This document shows positions 46,483 through 54,616 of a DNA stretch of 64,000 bases, one piece after another (the stretch's first letter is position 1; every line of letters starts with the position of its first letter). The notes under the pieces are model-generated. The model saw nothing but the letters and a program-made list of their open reading frames with translations. It made no database searches and was not told the origin of the DNA. The DNA comes from Ilyobacter polytropus DSM 2926 (GTDB taxonomy: Bacteria; Fusobacteriota; Fusobacteriia; Fusobacteriales; Fusobacteriaceae): assembly GCF_000165505.1 (NCBI RefSeq), contig NC_014632.1, forward strand, positions 558,001 to 622,000, written 5' to 3'. The position numbers and the translations under genes were made by a program.

Positions 46483-46514
46483 AGCCTCTTTCTTACTGAA
46501 AGAGGCTTTTTTTA
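46483..46514 (+). terminator. Expression-platform terminator of the SAM riboswitch
   Basis: AGCCTCTTTC and GAAAGAGGCT pair perfectly around TTACT, followed by seven T. It is 35 bases before the metK start. Confidence 0.93.
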
Positions 46515-46548
46515 TAACAAATAATATTACCAAGGAGGATTTATATAA

Positions 46549-47697
46549 ATGGAAAACAAAATATTTTTTACTTCAGAATGTGTTTCACCGGGCCATCCTG
46601 ATAAGATAGCCGACCAGGTATCAGATGCAGTGCTAGACGCCTGCATAGCAGAAGACCCAAATTCTAGGGTAGCCTGCGAAGTATTTTGTACAACAGGTCA
46701 GGTAGTGGTAGGAGGAGAGATAACTACCAATACATATGTAGATGTGCAAAAGATAGTAAGAGACAAGATAGAAGAGATCGGATACAAGCAGGGAATGGGA
46801 TTTGACTCAGACTGCGGAGTGCTTAATGCAATACATTCACAGTCTCCTGATATAGCAATGGGTGTAGATATCGGAGGAGCAGGAGACCAGGGAATAATGT
46901 TCGGAGGAGCTGTAAAAGAAACTCCTGAACTTATGCCTTTAGCCCTTGTTCTTGCAAGGGAGATAATCGTAAAATATACAAGAATGGCAAGATCTAAAGA
47001 GGTAATCTGGGGAAGACCAGACGCAAAGTCTCAGGTAACTCTTGCGTATAATAAAAACGGGACTGTAGATCATGTTGATACAGTAGTAGTATCTGTACAG
47101 CATAACCCTGAAGTAAGTCAGGAAGAGATTCATGAAACAATAATAGAAAAGGTAGTAAAACCTGTCCTTGAAAAATATAAAATGAATCCTGGAAGGGTAA
47201 AACATTACCATATAAATCCAACAGGAAGATTCGTAATCGGCGGACCTCACGGAGATGCTGGTCTTACAGGAAGAAAGATAATAGTAGATACCTATGGTGG
47301 ATACTTTAGACACGGTGGAGGAGCTTTCTCAGGAAAGGATCCTTCAAAGGTGGACAGGTCTGCCGCTTATGCAGCAAGATGGGTAGCTAAGAATATAGTT
47401 GCTGCAGAACTTGCAGAAAAGTGTGAAATACAGCTTTCTTATGCTATAGGGGTAGTAGAGCCTACATCTGTAAAAGTAGATACCTTTGGAACAGGAAAAA
47501 TAGAAGAGGTAAAGCTAGCTGAGATAGTGCAAAAGGTATTTGACCTAAGTCCTAGAGGGATAGAACTAGCCTTAGAGCTAAGATCAGGAAACTTTAAGTA
47601 TCAGGATCTTGCAGCCTTCGGTCATATAGGAAGGACAGACATAGATCTTCCTTGGGAAAGAACAAATAAGGTAGAAGCTATAAAAAAACTTGTATAG
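46549..47697 (+). CDS. metK: S-adenosylmethionine synthetase
   Basis: MetK makes SAM from methionine and ATP. The 382-residue protein has [21 protein letters not shown] at the start (shown to residue 24 only in part: [14 protein letters not shown]), the ATP-binding [12 protein letters not shown] and the P-loop-like [20 protein letters not shown], all family signatures. AAGGAGG lies before the ATG. Regulation by the SAM-I riboswitch is feedback by its own product. Codon use is that of a highly expressed gene. Confidence 0.98.
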   Translation: MENKIFFTSECVSPGHPDKIADQVSDAVLDACIAEDPNSRVACEVFCTTGQVVVGGEITTNTYVDVQKIVRDKIEEIGYKQGMGFDSDCGVLNAIHSQSPDIAMGVDIGGAGDQGIMFGGAVKETPELMPLALVLAREIIVKYTRMARSKEVIWGRPDAKSQVTLAYNKNGTVDHVDTVVVSVQHNPEVSQEEIHETIIEKVVKPVLEKYKMNPGRVKHYHINPTGRFVIGGPHGDAGLTGRKIIVDTYGGYFRHGGGAFSGKDPSKVDRSAAYAARWVAKNIVAAELAEKCEIQLSYAIGVVEPTSVKVDTFGTGKIEEVKLAEIVQKVFDLSPRGIELALELRSGNFKYQDLAAFGHIGRTDIDLPWERTNKVEAIKKLV

Positions 47698-47711
47698 AAT
47701 AAAAACAGTTT

Positions 47712-47740
47712 AACAGGCAGTCTAATGACTGCCTGTTTTA
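47712..47740 (+). terminator. Terminator hairpin after metK
   Basis: AACAGGCAGTC and GACTGCCTGTT pair perfectly around TAAT, followed by TTAATATT (a weak T tract). Confidence 0.8.
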
Positions 47741-47774
47741 ATATTCAAATCATAAATGCAGCAGAAGATAAAAC

Positions 47775-47803
47775 TTGACATAAATAATAAAGAAATGTAA
47801 AGT
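47775..47803 (+). promoter_or_regulatory. Promoter of the Rnf-like operon
   Basis: Consensus TTGACA and TAAAGT are 17 bases apart, leaving a leader of about 127 bases before rnfC. No recognised riboswitch is in the leader. Confidence 0.65.
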
Positions 47804-47936
47804 TATTGATAACAAAAGAATTTTCATAAAAAATGTATTTTTAAAATGAATCAGCAAAGAAAGAGGAATTAATTTTTTATTATAGAATAATATTTTTGTC
47901 AAGAAAAATCCCGGTTATAAGTGAAAGGGGGAGAGT

Positions 47937-49253
47937 ATGAAGATACTAAAACCAAGAGGCGGAGTTCATCCAAAAGAGATGAAGGAGTTGACCTCAGATA
48001 AAAATATAGAAGTGATGCCTGATCTAAAGGAGTATAAAGTATCCCTCCATCAGCATATAGGGGTTCCTGCTTTTCCAATGGTATCTGTAGGAGACTATGT
48101 AATGGCAGGTCAGGAGATAGGTAAATGTACTGCAATGTTATCAGTGGCAGTTCATTCTCCTGTATCTGGATATATCAAGGATATAGTGAAAGAAAATAAT
48201 GAAACATTTATAATTGTAGAAAACGATTTTGAAAATAATTGGGTTGATTTAAAACCTTGGTATGACACAAATTTATTTGTGGGTAAAACTTCCACAAAAT
48301 TTGTTACTTTTATAAGGGAGATGGGGATATGCGGTCTAGGTGGTGCAATGTTTCCAACTCACATGAAATTTCAGGCTGATGAATATGAAAAAATACATAC
48401 TGTAATAATAAACGGGGCAGAGTGTGAACCTTATTTAAATTCAGATAACAGGATCATGGTGGAAAAAACCTCGGAAATTATGATTATATTGAATAGATTA
48501 TTTGATTTTATGAATATAAACAAGGTAATTATCGCTGTAGAGGACAATAAAAAAGAAGCCATTGAAAAAATAAGAAAATTTTTGGACGACTCTGGAAAAA
48601 TAGAGCTGGCAGTTCTCGAAAGTGTATATCCTCAAGGAGGAGAGAAGCAGATCATAAAATCTCTGATGGGTATAGAGGTACCTGTACACAAAATACCTAT
48701 GGAGTACGGGATGGCAGTAATAAATGTGGGGACCTTGTATGCCTTGTATGAGGGAATGTATAGAGGAAAACCTCTTATAGAAAGAGTTGTTACTGTATCT
48801 GGACTGGGGATAAAAGAACCTAAGAATATTTTGGCTAAGATAGGTACTCCTATAAAGGATATTCTGGATTATGCAGGCATAGACAGAAGTAAAACTTATA
48901 AAGTTATTCTAGGTGGACCTATGATGGGAAGAACCATAGGAGATGAAAAAGAAAATCTCAAGAAGGGTACTGGCGGAATACTGGCTTTGCTCAAAGATGA
49001 ATGCAACGAGTATGAAACAAAGGCATGTATAAACTGTGGCGCCTGTGTAGATGTATGCCCTATGGGACTTATGCCTTTAAGATATGTGGAACTAGCAAGA
49101 AAAGGGGACTACAGCAGGATGGAAAAAAGGTACAGCCTTAGCAGTTGTATAAAATGTGGTTGCTGTGAATATGCATGTCCTACTAAAAGACCAATTATAA
49201 AATCAATATTTTTAGGTCTGAAAAAATTGAAGGAGGAGAAAAATGGATTATAA
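47937..49253 (+). CDS. rnfC: RnfC-like electron transport subunit
   Basis: A 438-residue soluble subunit homologous to RnfC, which accepts electrons from, or delivers them to, NADH at the membrane face. It has the N-terminal RnfC barrel (PRGGVHPKEMKE, SVGDYVMAGQEIGKC, HSPVSGYI). The NADH/FMN-binding core follows with GICGLGGAMFPTHMKF and INGAECEPYLNSDNRIMVE. Two 4Fe-4S motifs lie at about 364-377 (CINCGACVDVCPMG) and 404-417 (CIKCGCCEYACPTK). All ligands look intact. AAAGGGGGAGAG precedes the ATG. It overlaps the next gene by 11 bases. Confidence 0.94.
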   Translation: MKILKPRGGVHPKEMKELTSDKNIEVMPDLKEYKVSLHQHIGVPAFPMVSVGDYVMAGQEIGKCTAMLSVAVHSPVSGYIKDIVKENNETFIIVENDFENNWVDLKPWYDTNLFVGKTSTKFVTFIREMGICGLGGAMFPTHMKFQADEYEKIHTVIINGAECEPYLNSDNRIMVEKTSEIMIILNRLFDFMNINKVIIAVEDNKKEAIEKIRKFLDDSGKIELAVLESVYPQGGEKQIIKSLMGIEVPVHKIPMEYGMAVINVGTLYALYEGMYRGKPLIERVVTVSGLGIKEPKNILAKIGTPIKDILDYAGIDRSKTYKVILGGPMMGRTIGDEKENLKKGTGGILALLKDECNEYETKACINCGACVDVCPMGLMPLRYVELARKGDYSRMEKRYSLSSCIKCGCCEYACPTKRPIIKSIFLGLKKLKEEKNGL

Positions 49254-50970
49254 ATTAAGTGCTTCTCCTCACGTAAGAAAAAAAGATACTTTGGAAATGG
49301 TAATGTATGACGTAGTAATAGCACTTCTTCCCTGCATGGCAAGTGCTGTGTATTATTTTGGATGGGAAGCGGTAAAAATAATGTTGGTGGCTGTGACCTC
49401 TGGTCTCATAACAGAAGCAATACTGGCAAGGCTAATGGAAAAATCCTGGAAATGCATACTTGACGGAAGCGGACTGGTGACGGCACTTCTTTTGGCACTT
49501 ATTGTCCCCCACCTGACTCCTTTATGGATGGTTGCCTTGGGAAGTATTTTCGGTATAGGGGTTGGAAAGATGGCTTACGGAGGTGTTGGAGAAAATATTT
49601 TTAACCCAGCCCTCGTAGGAAGAATATTTATGATGATATCCTTTCCGAGCACTCTTTATAAATTTCATACTGCTGATGGTTTAGCAGGTGCTACAGCATT
49701 TCCATTGGTTAAATATATGGGTGCAGATTGGCTTGCATCAAATGTAGGGGGAAAGGCAGAACTTTATAAAAATTTATTTACAGGAAAAGAAATTTTGGGG
49801 TCAATGGGTGAAATAAACAAGGGAGCTATCTTAGTTGGTTTTTTATATTTGGGTTTTAGAAAAAGATTGAAATGGAGAGTTCCTCTGGTGGTAGTTTTAA
49901 CCAGTGGACTTTTGAGTTATTTAAATGGAGAAGATCCTATTATTTCCATTCTTTCAGGAGGACTGATTTTTGGAGCAGTGTATATGTGCACTGATATGGT
50001 GAGCGGACCTGTAACTGAAAATGGAAAGGCTGTTTTTGCTATATTTGTAGGAACGTGTGCTTTTTTTATAAGGAAGTACACATCTCATCCTGTGGGTATA
50101 GGGTATGCTATTCTTCTTGGAAATGTAATTGCACCACTTATAAATAAATATACGGAACCTAGAGTATATGGAAAGGATAGAAATATGAAAAAAATATATG
50201 GTATTTTATCAGTGGTGATTCTATTTATAGCAGGGATATTTATGCTTACCAGTCTCGATAAAATAAATCAAAAAAGAAAAGAGGCCCGTGAGGAAAAAAT
50301 TATGTCACAGGTTAAAAGTTATATTTTTCAAAAAGATCTGAGGTATGACGATGAAGAGGGAATCTATTATGAGGGTTATGTTTTTATACCGGCATATGAT
50401 GAATATGAAAATAGGTATTACCTTGTTTTAGGAGAGGCACGGGGCTACGGGAGTAAAATGATAAAATTTGCTATGGGTATTACTCCAGATAAAAAGATAG
50501 CCGGAGTGAGAATACTAGAAGCCAGTGAGACAGAGGGTCTTGGAGCTAAAATAACAGATGAAAAATGGATGGAGCATTGGCGAGGAATGGATTCTGACTA
50601 TAAGTTTGATAAGGAAAAAGATGCAGCAGCTGGAGCTACATACACTTATAAAAATATACATAAGACGTTTAATGACGTATTGGTCAAAAGTAAAAATCTA
50701 TCGAAAGACGACTCTCAAGAAGAAGAGGAAGAGTTAGACGGAGAGGGAGGAGCTACAGATACTGAAGGTTGGGGAGAAGAGGAAACAGAAACTCGAGATA
50801 CTCAGATGTCAGAAACAGAGGAACTAGATGGAGAGGGAGGAGCCACAGATACTGAAGGTTGGGGAGAAGAGGAAACAGAAACTCAAGATACTCAGATATC
50901 AGAAACACAAGACGGAGAAGGGGGAGCTACCGATTCTGATTGGGAGGAAGAGGGTGATTCAAAATGGTAA
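49243..50970 (+). CDS. RnfD-RnfG fusion with repetitive acidic tail
   Basis: One 575-residue frame joins two normally separate Rnf subunits. Residues 1 to about 310 are RnfD, a membrane protein with some nine helices. It keeps SASPHVRKKDT at the start and a flavinylation-like DGLAGAT at 145-151. Residues about 320-480 are RnfG: one membrane helix (YGILSVVILFIAGIFML) and an outside FMN-binding domain. This contains GYGSKMIKFAMGI, ETEGLGAKI and DAAAGATYT (460-468), where Thr466 is the expected FMN carrier. Both motifs have Ala where Ser/Thr is usual. Residues 497-575 are two and a half acidic repeats of 30 residues, each with DGEGGAT. No frameshift or stop is seen at the junction. Confidence 0.9.
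   Translation: MDYKLSASPHVRKKDTLEMVMYDVVIALLPCMASAVYYFGWEAVKIMLVAVTSGLITEAILARLMEKSWKCILDGSGLVTALLLALIVPHLTPLWMVALGSIFGIGVGKMAYGGVGENIFNPALVGRIFMMISFPSTLYKFHTADGLAGATAFPLVKYMGADWLASNVGGKAELYKNLFTGKEILGSMGEINKGAILVGFLYLGFRKRLKWRVPLVVVLTSGLLSYLNGEDPIISILSGGLIFGAVYMCTDMVSGPVTENGKAVFAIFVGTCAFFIRKYTSHPVGIGYAILLGNVIAPLINKYTEPRVYGKDRNMKKIYGILSVVILFIAGIFMLTSLDKINQKRKEAREEKIMSQVKSYIFQKDLRYDDEEGIYYEGYVFIPAYDEYENRYYLVLGEARGYGSKMIKFAMGITPDKKIAGVRILEASETEGLGAKITDEKWMEHWRGMDSDYKFDKEKDAAAGATYTYKNIHKTFNDVLVKSKNLSKDDSQEEEEELDGEGGATDTEGWGEEETETRDTQMSETEELDGEGGATDTEGWGEEETETQDTQISETQDGEGGATDSDWEEEGDSKW
50731..50970 (+). repeat. In-frame tandem repeat coding DGEGGAT units
   Basis: Two 90-base units (50731-50820 and 50821-50910) differ at only a handful of bases. 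A partial third (50911-50970) keeps the first part and then diverges to the stop. Each encodes DGEGGATD; the candidate Thr residues are 505, 535 and 563. Unit length is a multiple of three, so copy-number change would keep the frame. Confidence 0.92.
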
Positions 50971-51479
50971 AAAGAGGCCGTGAACTTCTATTGAAAAGCG
51001 GAGTTTTTATACTTATACTTGCTTCTAATTTTAGTCTCACGACTATATTTAAGGTATGGCTTCTGGAAACCGCTTTTCTTACAGTACTTTTTTTCTATGG
51101 TACAATTCAAAAAAAATTGATAAGGGGCAGATATTATAGATATAATTTAATGATTTTTTCACTTTTAATGGTAGCAGGTTTGATGAATTTTTCCGGTGAA
51201 ATATTTCAAAATGGAGAGGAAAGATTTTCTAGGCTTTTAGTGGTTGTAATTTTAAACTACTATATGTATCTGGATATGAAAAATGGTTTGAAAGATGTGA
51301 GAGATGTAAGTATTACTTTTATAAGTTTTGGACTGTTGATGTGGGGCATCAGAAAGGCATTTTTATATTTTCCTGAACCGGTCTTGTTTTTTAGTCTGCC
51401 TCCGGGAATATTATTTTCATTCGCTTTGCTAGCTGCCATTATCAGGAAAGCTTGTAAGAGAGGTGGAGAAAATGTTTAG
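50964..51479 (+). CDS. Divergent RnfE-like membrane subunit lacking cluster cysteines
   Basis: A 171-residue protein with about five or six membrane helices. Position in the operon and the C-terminal LFFSLPPGILFSFALLAAII (compare PPGAFI-x-LGLLLA of RnfE) identify it. It is 30-60 residues shorter than usual. The normal LGLCP and VTNC segments correspond to ILASNFSL (about 18-24) and VILNYYM (about 95-101), so neither cluster cysteine is present. Its only Cys is at 164, near the C-terminus. It overlaps the fusion gene by seven bases and rnfA by eight. Identification is inferential because similarity is low. Confidence 0.72.
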   Translation: MVKRGRELLLKSGVFILILASNFSLTTIFKVWLLETAFLTVLFFYGTIQKKLIRGRYYRYNLMIFSLLMVAGLMNFSGEIFQNGEERFSRLLVVVILNYYMYLDMKNGLKDVRDVSITFISFGLLMWGIRKAFLYFPEPVLFFSLPPGILFSFALLAAIIRKACKRGGENV

Positions 51480-51999
51480 ATTTGTAATGGGAATCGTGTT
51501 GGCTGCATTCATTACGGAAAATGTATTTTTTTCAAGGTATGACTCGGTTGAACATTTTAGTGAGGATAAGAATGATGAAAGAACCCTAGGGATAATGGCA
51601 TTGACTATAATTGGTCTTATCTGGATAGGATATAGTTTTTCATATTTGTTGTCTGGAGGAAAATTATTCACAATAATGGTCATTATTTTTTTCTTGGGAG
51701 AGATGATAAAAAATATTTTTAGAAAGTATTGTAAAAGAAGAGATATAGACGATCTTATAAAGATAACAATTATACTTTCTGCTTTCAATATAAATTTTGA
51801 AAAAGGTTATATTGAAAATTTAATACTGGTTTTTATATCTGGATTTACATATTTTATATTTTGTCTTATATTTGCCAATATAAATGAAAGGTTAGAATAC
51901 CTTGAAATTCCAAAATTTATGGAAGGGGGACCAATAAAAGTAGTTACTTTTGCTCTGATAGCAATGGTTTTTTATGCTTTTACAGGGATAAAGATTTGA
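51472..51999 (+). CDS. Divergent RnfA-like membrane subunit lacking cluster cysteines
   Basis: A 175-residue membrane protein with about six helices. ATG 51472 is favoured over an in-frame GTG at 51463 because GAGAGGTGG is then well placed. The end, PKFMEGGPIKVVTFALIAMVF, followed by YAFTGI, matches the RnfA C-terminus (P-F-x-G-x-P-I ... MALAFMGFSG). At the N-terminus, the usual VNNFV...LGLCPF reads ITENVFFSRYDSVEHF, and the second NC segment reads ILSAFNINFE. Both 2Fe-2S ligands are therefore missing; its cysteines (87 and 131) lie elsewhere. It is the last gene; rnfB does not follow. Confidence 0.75.
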   Translation: MFRFVMGIVLAAFITENVFFSRYDSVEHFSEDKNDERTLGIMALTIIGLIWIGYSFSYLLSGGKLFTIMVIIFFLGEMIKNIFRKYCKRRDIDDLIKITIILSAFNINFEKGYIENLILVFISGFTYFIFCLIFANINERLEYLEIPKFMEGGPIKVVTFALIAMVFYAFTGIKI

Positions 52000-52003
52000 A
52001 GAC

Positions 52004-52030
52004 AGACCTCGTTGGTGAGGTCTTTTTTTC
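52004..52030 (+). terminator. Rho-independent terminator of the Rnf-like operon
   Basis: AGACCTC and GAGGTCT pair perfectly around GTTGGT, followed by seven T, five bases after the rnfA-like stop. This closes the operon before any rnfB. Confidence 0.9.
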
Positions 52031-52075
52031 TTGAAGCAATGTTGAGATACAATTTATTTCAGAATTTGCTTTATC

Positions 52076-52104
52076 TTGAAAATGGGTATTAAATGTGATA
52101 GTAT
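52076..52104 (+). promoter_or_regulatory. Promoter of ftsY
   Basis: TTGAAA and TAGTAT are 17 bases apart, with TG before the -10, 40 bases before the ftsY ATG. Confidence 0.6.
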
Positions 52105-52144
52105 TTACTAAAAACCTTGTAAAATAAGTGTTTAGGAGGGAAAA

Positions 52145-53386
52145 ATGGGTATTTTAAAGAAAATATTTGGATTTGGAAAGAAAAAGGAAAAGATTCCTGA
52201 GGAGATAGAAAAGGAAAAGGTAATATACGAGGAGAAAAAAGCTGAAGAGGTAAAAAAGGTCATAGAGGAAGTGGCTAAGGATGAGTTTGTAGGGGGAAAG
52301 AAAGAGGTTAAAAAGAAACCCGAAGAACTTGAAGAGCCAAAAAATGAAGTTTCTGAAGAGTCAGTGGAAGAAAAAGCAGAAAAACTGAAACTTGAAGAGG
52401 AAAAAGTAGAGGTTGAAAATGAAAGCATAGACTTAAAACAGAGTGAAGAAAAAGAAATAGTAGTTCCAAAAAAGAAAGGTTTTTTTACTTCTTTAAAAGA
52501 AAAACTCTCAAAATCAAGGGAAGGTTTTTTTGGAAAGGTAAAAGGCTTCTTCTTAGGTAGAAGTGTTATTGACGATGAGATGTATGAAGATTTAGAAGAG
52601 ATGCTCATACAGTCGGACATAGGAATGGATATGACTCTCAAAATAGTGGGTGCTCTTGAAAAAGAGGTTAGATCAAGAGGGATAAAAGACCCAAAAGAAG
52701 TATACGGAGTCCTTAAAGATGTAATGGAAAACTTCCTTATAGAGGAAGAAAATGAATTGAAAACAGAAAAACCTGGACTAAATGTAATTCTTGTAGTAGG
52801 AGTTAACGGAGTGGGAAAAACTACCACAATAGGAAAGATAGCTTCGAAATTAACTAAAGAAGGAAAGAAAGTAATTGTAGGTGCAGGAGATACCTTCAGG
52901 GCAGCAGCAATAGAACAACTAGAAGAGTGGACAATAAGGGCAGGAGCAGAGATTATAAAACACCAGCAGGGAACAGACCCAGGCGCAGTTGTTTTTGATA
53001 CGCTGAAGGCAGCAGAAAACAGGAATGCAGATGTTGCAATAATAGATACAGCTGGAAGGCTGCACAATAAGAACAACCTTATGAAAGAGCTGGAAAAGAT
53101 AAATAGGATCATAGAGAAGCATGTAGGGGACTCATCTTATGAAAGTATACTTGTAATAGACGGAACCACAGGACAAAACGGACTGAATCAGGCAAAGGTA
53201 TTTAATGAGGTGACAAAGTTAACAGGGTTTATTGTCACTAAATTGGACGGAACGGCAAAGGGCGGGATTGTCTTTGCGATCTCAGAGGAGCTTAAAAAAC
53301 CAATCAAATTTATAGGTGTTGGAGAGGGTATAGAGGATTTGAGACCTTTCAAACCTAAAGAATATATTGATGCTATTTTTGAGTAA
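52145..53386 (+). CDS. ftsY: Signal recognition particle receptor FtsY
   Basis: FtsY docks SRP-ribosome complexes at the membrane. The 413-residue protein has a highly charged Glu/Lys-rich N-terminal region of about 115 residues, as in many FtsY proteins, then the NG domain. GTPase motifs are GVNGVGKTTTIGKIA (G1), GDTFRAAAIEQL (insertion box), IDTAGRLHN (G3) and TKLDGTAKGG (G4). AGGAGGG precedes the ATG. It is expressed on its own. Confidence 0.97.
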   Translation: MGILKKIFGFGKKKEKIPEEIEKEKVIYEEKKAEEVKKVIEEVAKDEFVGGKKEVKKKPEELEEPKNEVSEESVEEKAEKLKLEEEKVEVENESIDLKQSEEKEIVVPKKKGFFTSLKEKLSKSREGFFGKVKGFFLGRSVIDDEMYEDLEEMLIQSDIGMDMTLKIVGALEKEVRSRGIKDPKEVYGVLKDVMENFLIEEENELKTEKPGLNVILVVGVNGVGKTTTIGKIASKLTKEGKKVIVGAGDTFRAAAIEQLEEWTIRAGAEIIKHQQGTDPGAVVFDTLKAAENRNADVAIIDTAGRLHNKNNLMKELEKINRIIEKHVGDSSYESILVIDGTTGQNGLNQAKVFNEVTKLTGFIVTKLDGTAKGGIVFAISEELKKPIKFIGVGEGIEDLRPFKPKEYIDAIFE

Positions 53387-53485
53387 TAAATAACTTTTTT
53401 TTATATTTAACTGACAAAAAAATGCTCTAAAAAGATTAATAGTGCTGATTTTGTAAAGCTAGAGTTAAAAAGTGTTTATAATTAC

Positions 53486-53514
53486 TTGTAAAAAAAATTT
53501 TTTTCTGATAAAAT
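53486..53514 (+). promoter_or_regulatory. Promoter of pta-ackA
   Basis: TTGTAA and TAAAAT are 17 bases apart with TG before the -10; the spacer is an A7T7-like tract, which would be intrinsically curved. Confidence 0.6.
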
Positions 53515-53569
53515 ACTCCCGTGAGGATAAATAAACCTAGAAGGGTTGATTACTTTAGGAGGTAAATGA

Positions 53570-54565
53570 GTGAGTTTTATATCGGAAGTAAGGGAAAAGG
53601 CTAAAAGTTTAAACAACAGGATTGTTTTACCAGAATCTACAGATGAAAGAGTCCTAAAAGCAACAGAGGAAATTGTCAAAGAAAAATTATCAGTACCTGT
53701 ATTAATTGGAAATGCAGAAGAGTTGACAAAACAGGCTCAGGAATTAGGTGTATCTTTAGAAGGTGCAGAAATTATTGATCCAATTAATTTTTCAAAGCTT
53801 GATGAGTATGTTGCAAAACTTGTAGAACTTAGATCTAAAAAAGGAATGACCGAGGAACAGGCAAAAGAAATATTAACTTCAGACGTTAACTTTTTTGGTG
53901 CAATGATGGTTAAATTTGGAGATGCTGCCGGAATGGTTTCTGGATCTGATTCTCCTACGGCTAATGTACTAAAGGCTGCACTCCAGGTAGTAGGAACTAA
54001 ACCAGGAATGAAAACAGTTTCATCTGTATTTTTAATGGAACTTAAGGATAAGATAGAGGAATATGGTCAGCTTCTTTTATTTGGAGACTGTGCTGTAATT
54101 CCTGAACCAACTTCAGAACAATTAGCTGATATAGCTGCTAGTGCTGCAGAAACTGCAAAATCAGTTGCAGGCGTTGAACCTAAAGTAGCGCTAATGTCTT
54201 TTTCCACAAAGGGATCTGCAAGGCACGATTCAGTAGATGTTGTAGTTGAAGCAGGAAAACTTTTAACTGAAAGAAAGGTAGATTTTGATTTTGAGGCTGA
54301 ACTACAGGCAGATGCGGCATTAGTAAATGCAGTAGGAGCTAAAAAAGCGCCAGGATCAAAGGTCGCAGGAAACGCAAATATACTTATATTCCCTAATTTA
54401 GCAGCAGGAAATATAGGATATAAATTAGTTCAAAGACTTGCAGGAGCAGAGGCACATGGTCCATTACTTCAAGGTCTTGCAGCTCCAATAAATGACCTTT
54501 CTAGAGGATGTTCTGTTTCAGATATAACTAACTTAACAGCAATAACTTCAGTACAAGCGGGATAA
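53570..54565 (+). CDS. pta: Phosphate acetyltransferase
   Basis: Pta converts acetyl-CoA and phosphate to acetyl phosphate. The 331-residue short (single-domain) form begins with GTG at 53570, seven bases after AGGAGG. Signatures are RIVLPESTDERVLKA, FGAMMVKFGDAAGMVSG, LFGDCAVIPEPTSEQLADIA and NILIFPNLAAGNIGYKL. It works with AckA, 51 bases downstream, to yield ATP and acetate from the acetyl-CoA made by PFOR nearby. Confidence 0.98.
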   Translation: MSFISEVREKAKSLNNRIVLPESTDERVLKATEEIVKEKLSVPVLIGNAEELTKQAQELGVSLEGAEIIDPINFSKLDEYVAKLVELRSKKGMTEEQAKEILTSDVNFFGAMMVKFGDAAGMVSGSDSPTANVLKAALQVVGTKPGMKTVSSVFLMELKDKIEEYGQLLLFGDCAVIPEPTSEQLADIAASAAETAKSVAGVEPKVALMSFSTKGSARHDSVDVVVEAGKLLTERKVDFDFEAELQADAALVNAVGAKKAPGSKVAGNANILIFPNLAAGNIGYKLVQRLAGAEAHGPLLQGLAAPINDLSRGCSVSDITNLTAITSVQAG

Positions 54566-54616
54566 TAAGCTTTTTTTCAGAATAAATTTTAAATAATCGG
54601 GAGGATTTTTATAATT

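Noticed and set aside
46366-46514. Novel structured RNA before metK
   Set aside because: All landmarks match the known SAM-I riboswitch, so it is annotated as such and not as new.
50731-50970. Tail repeats of the RnfD-RnfG fusion as an assembly or sequencing artefact
   Set aside because: The units are not identical (several base differences), the third is partial and divergent, and the frame and the downstream overlap with the next gene are kept.
52132-53112. A 326-codon serine/phenylalanine-rich open frame on the minus strand
   Set aside because: It is the antisense shadow of the Glu/Lys-rich ftsY gene; composition follows directly from complementing GAA/AAA codons.
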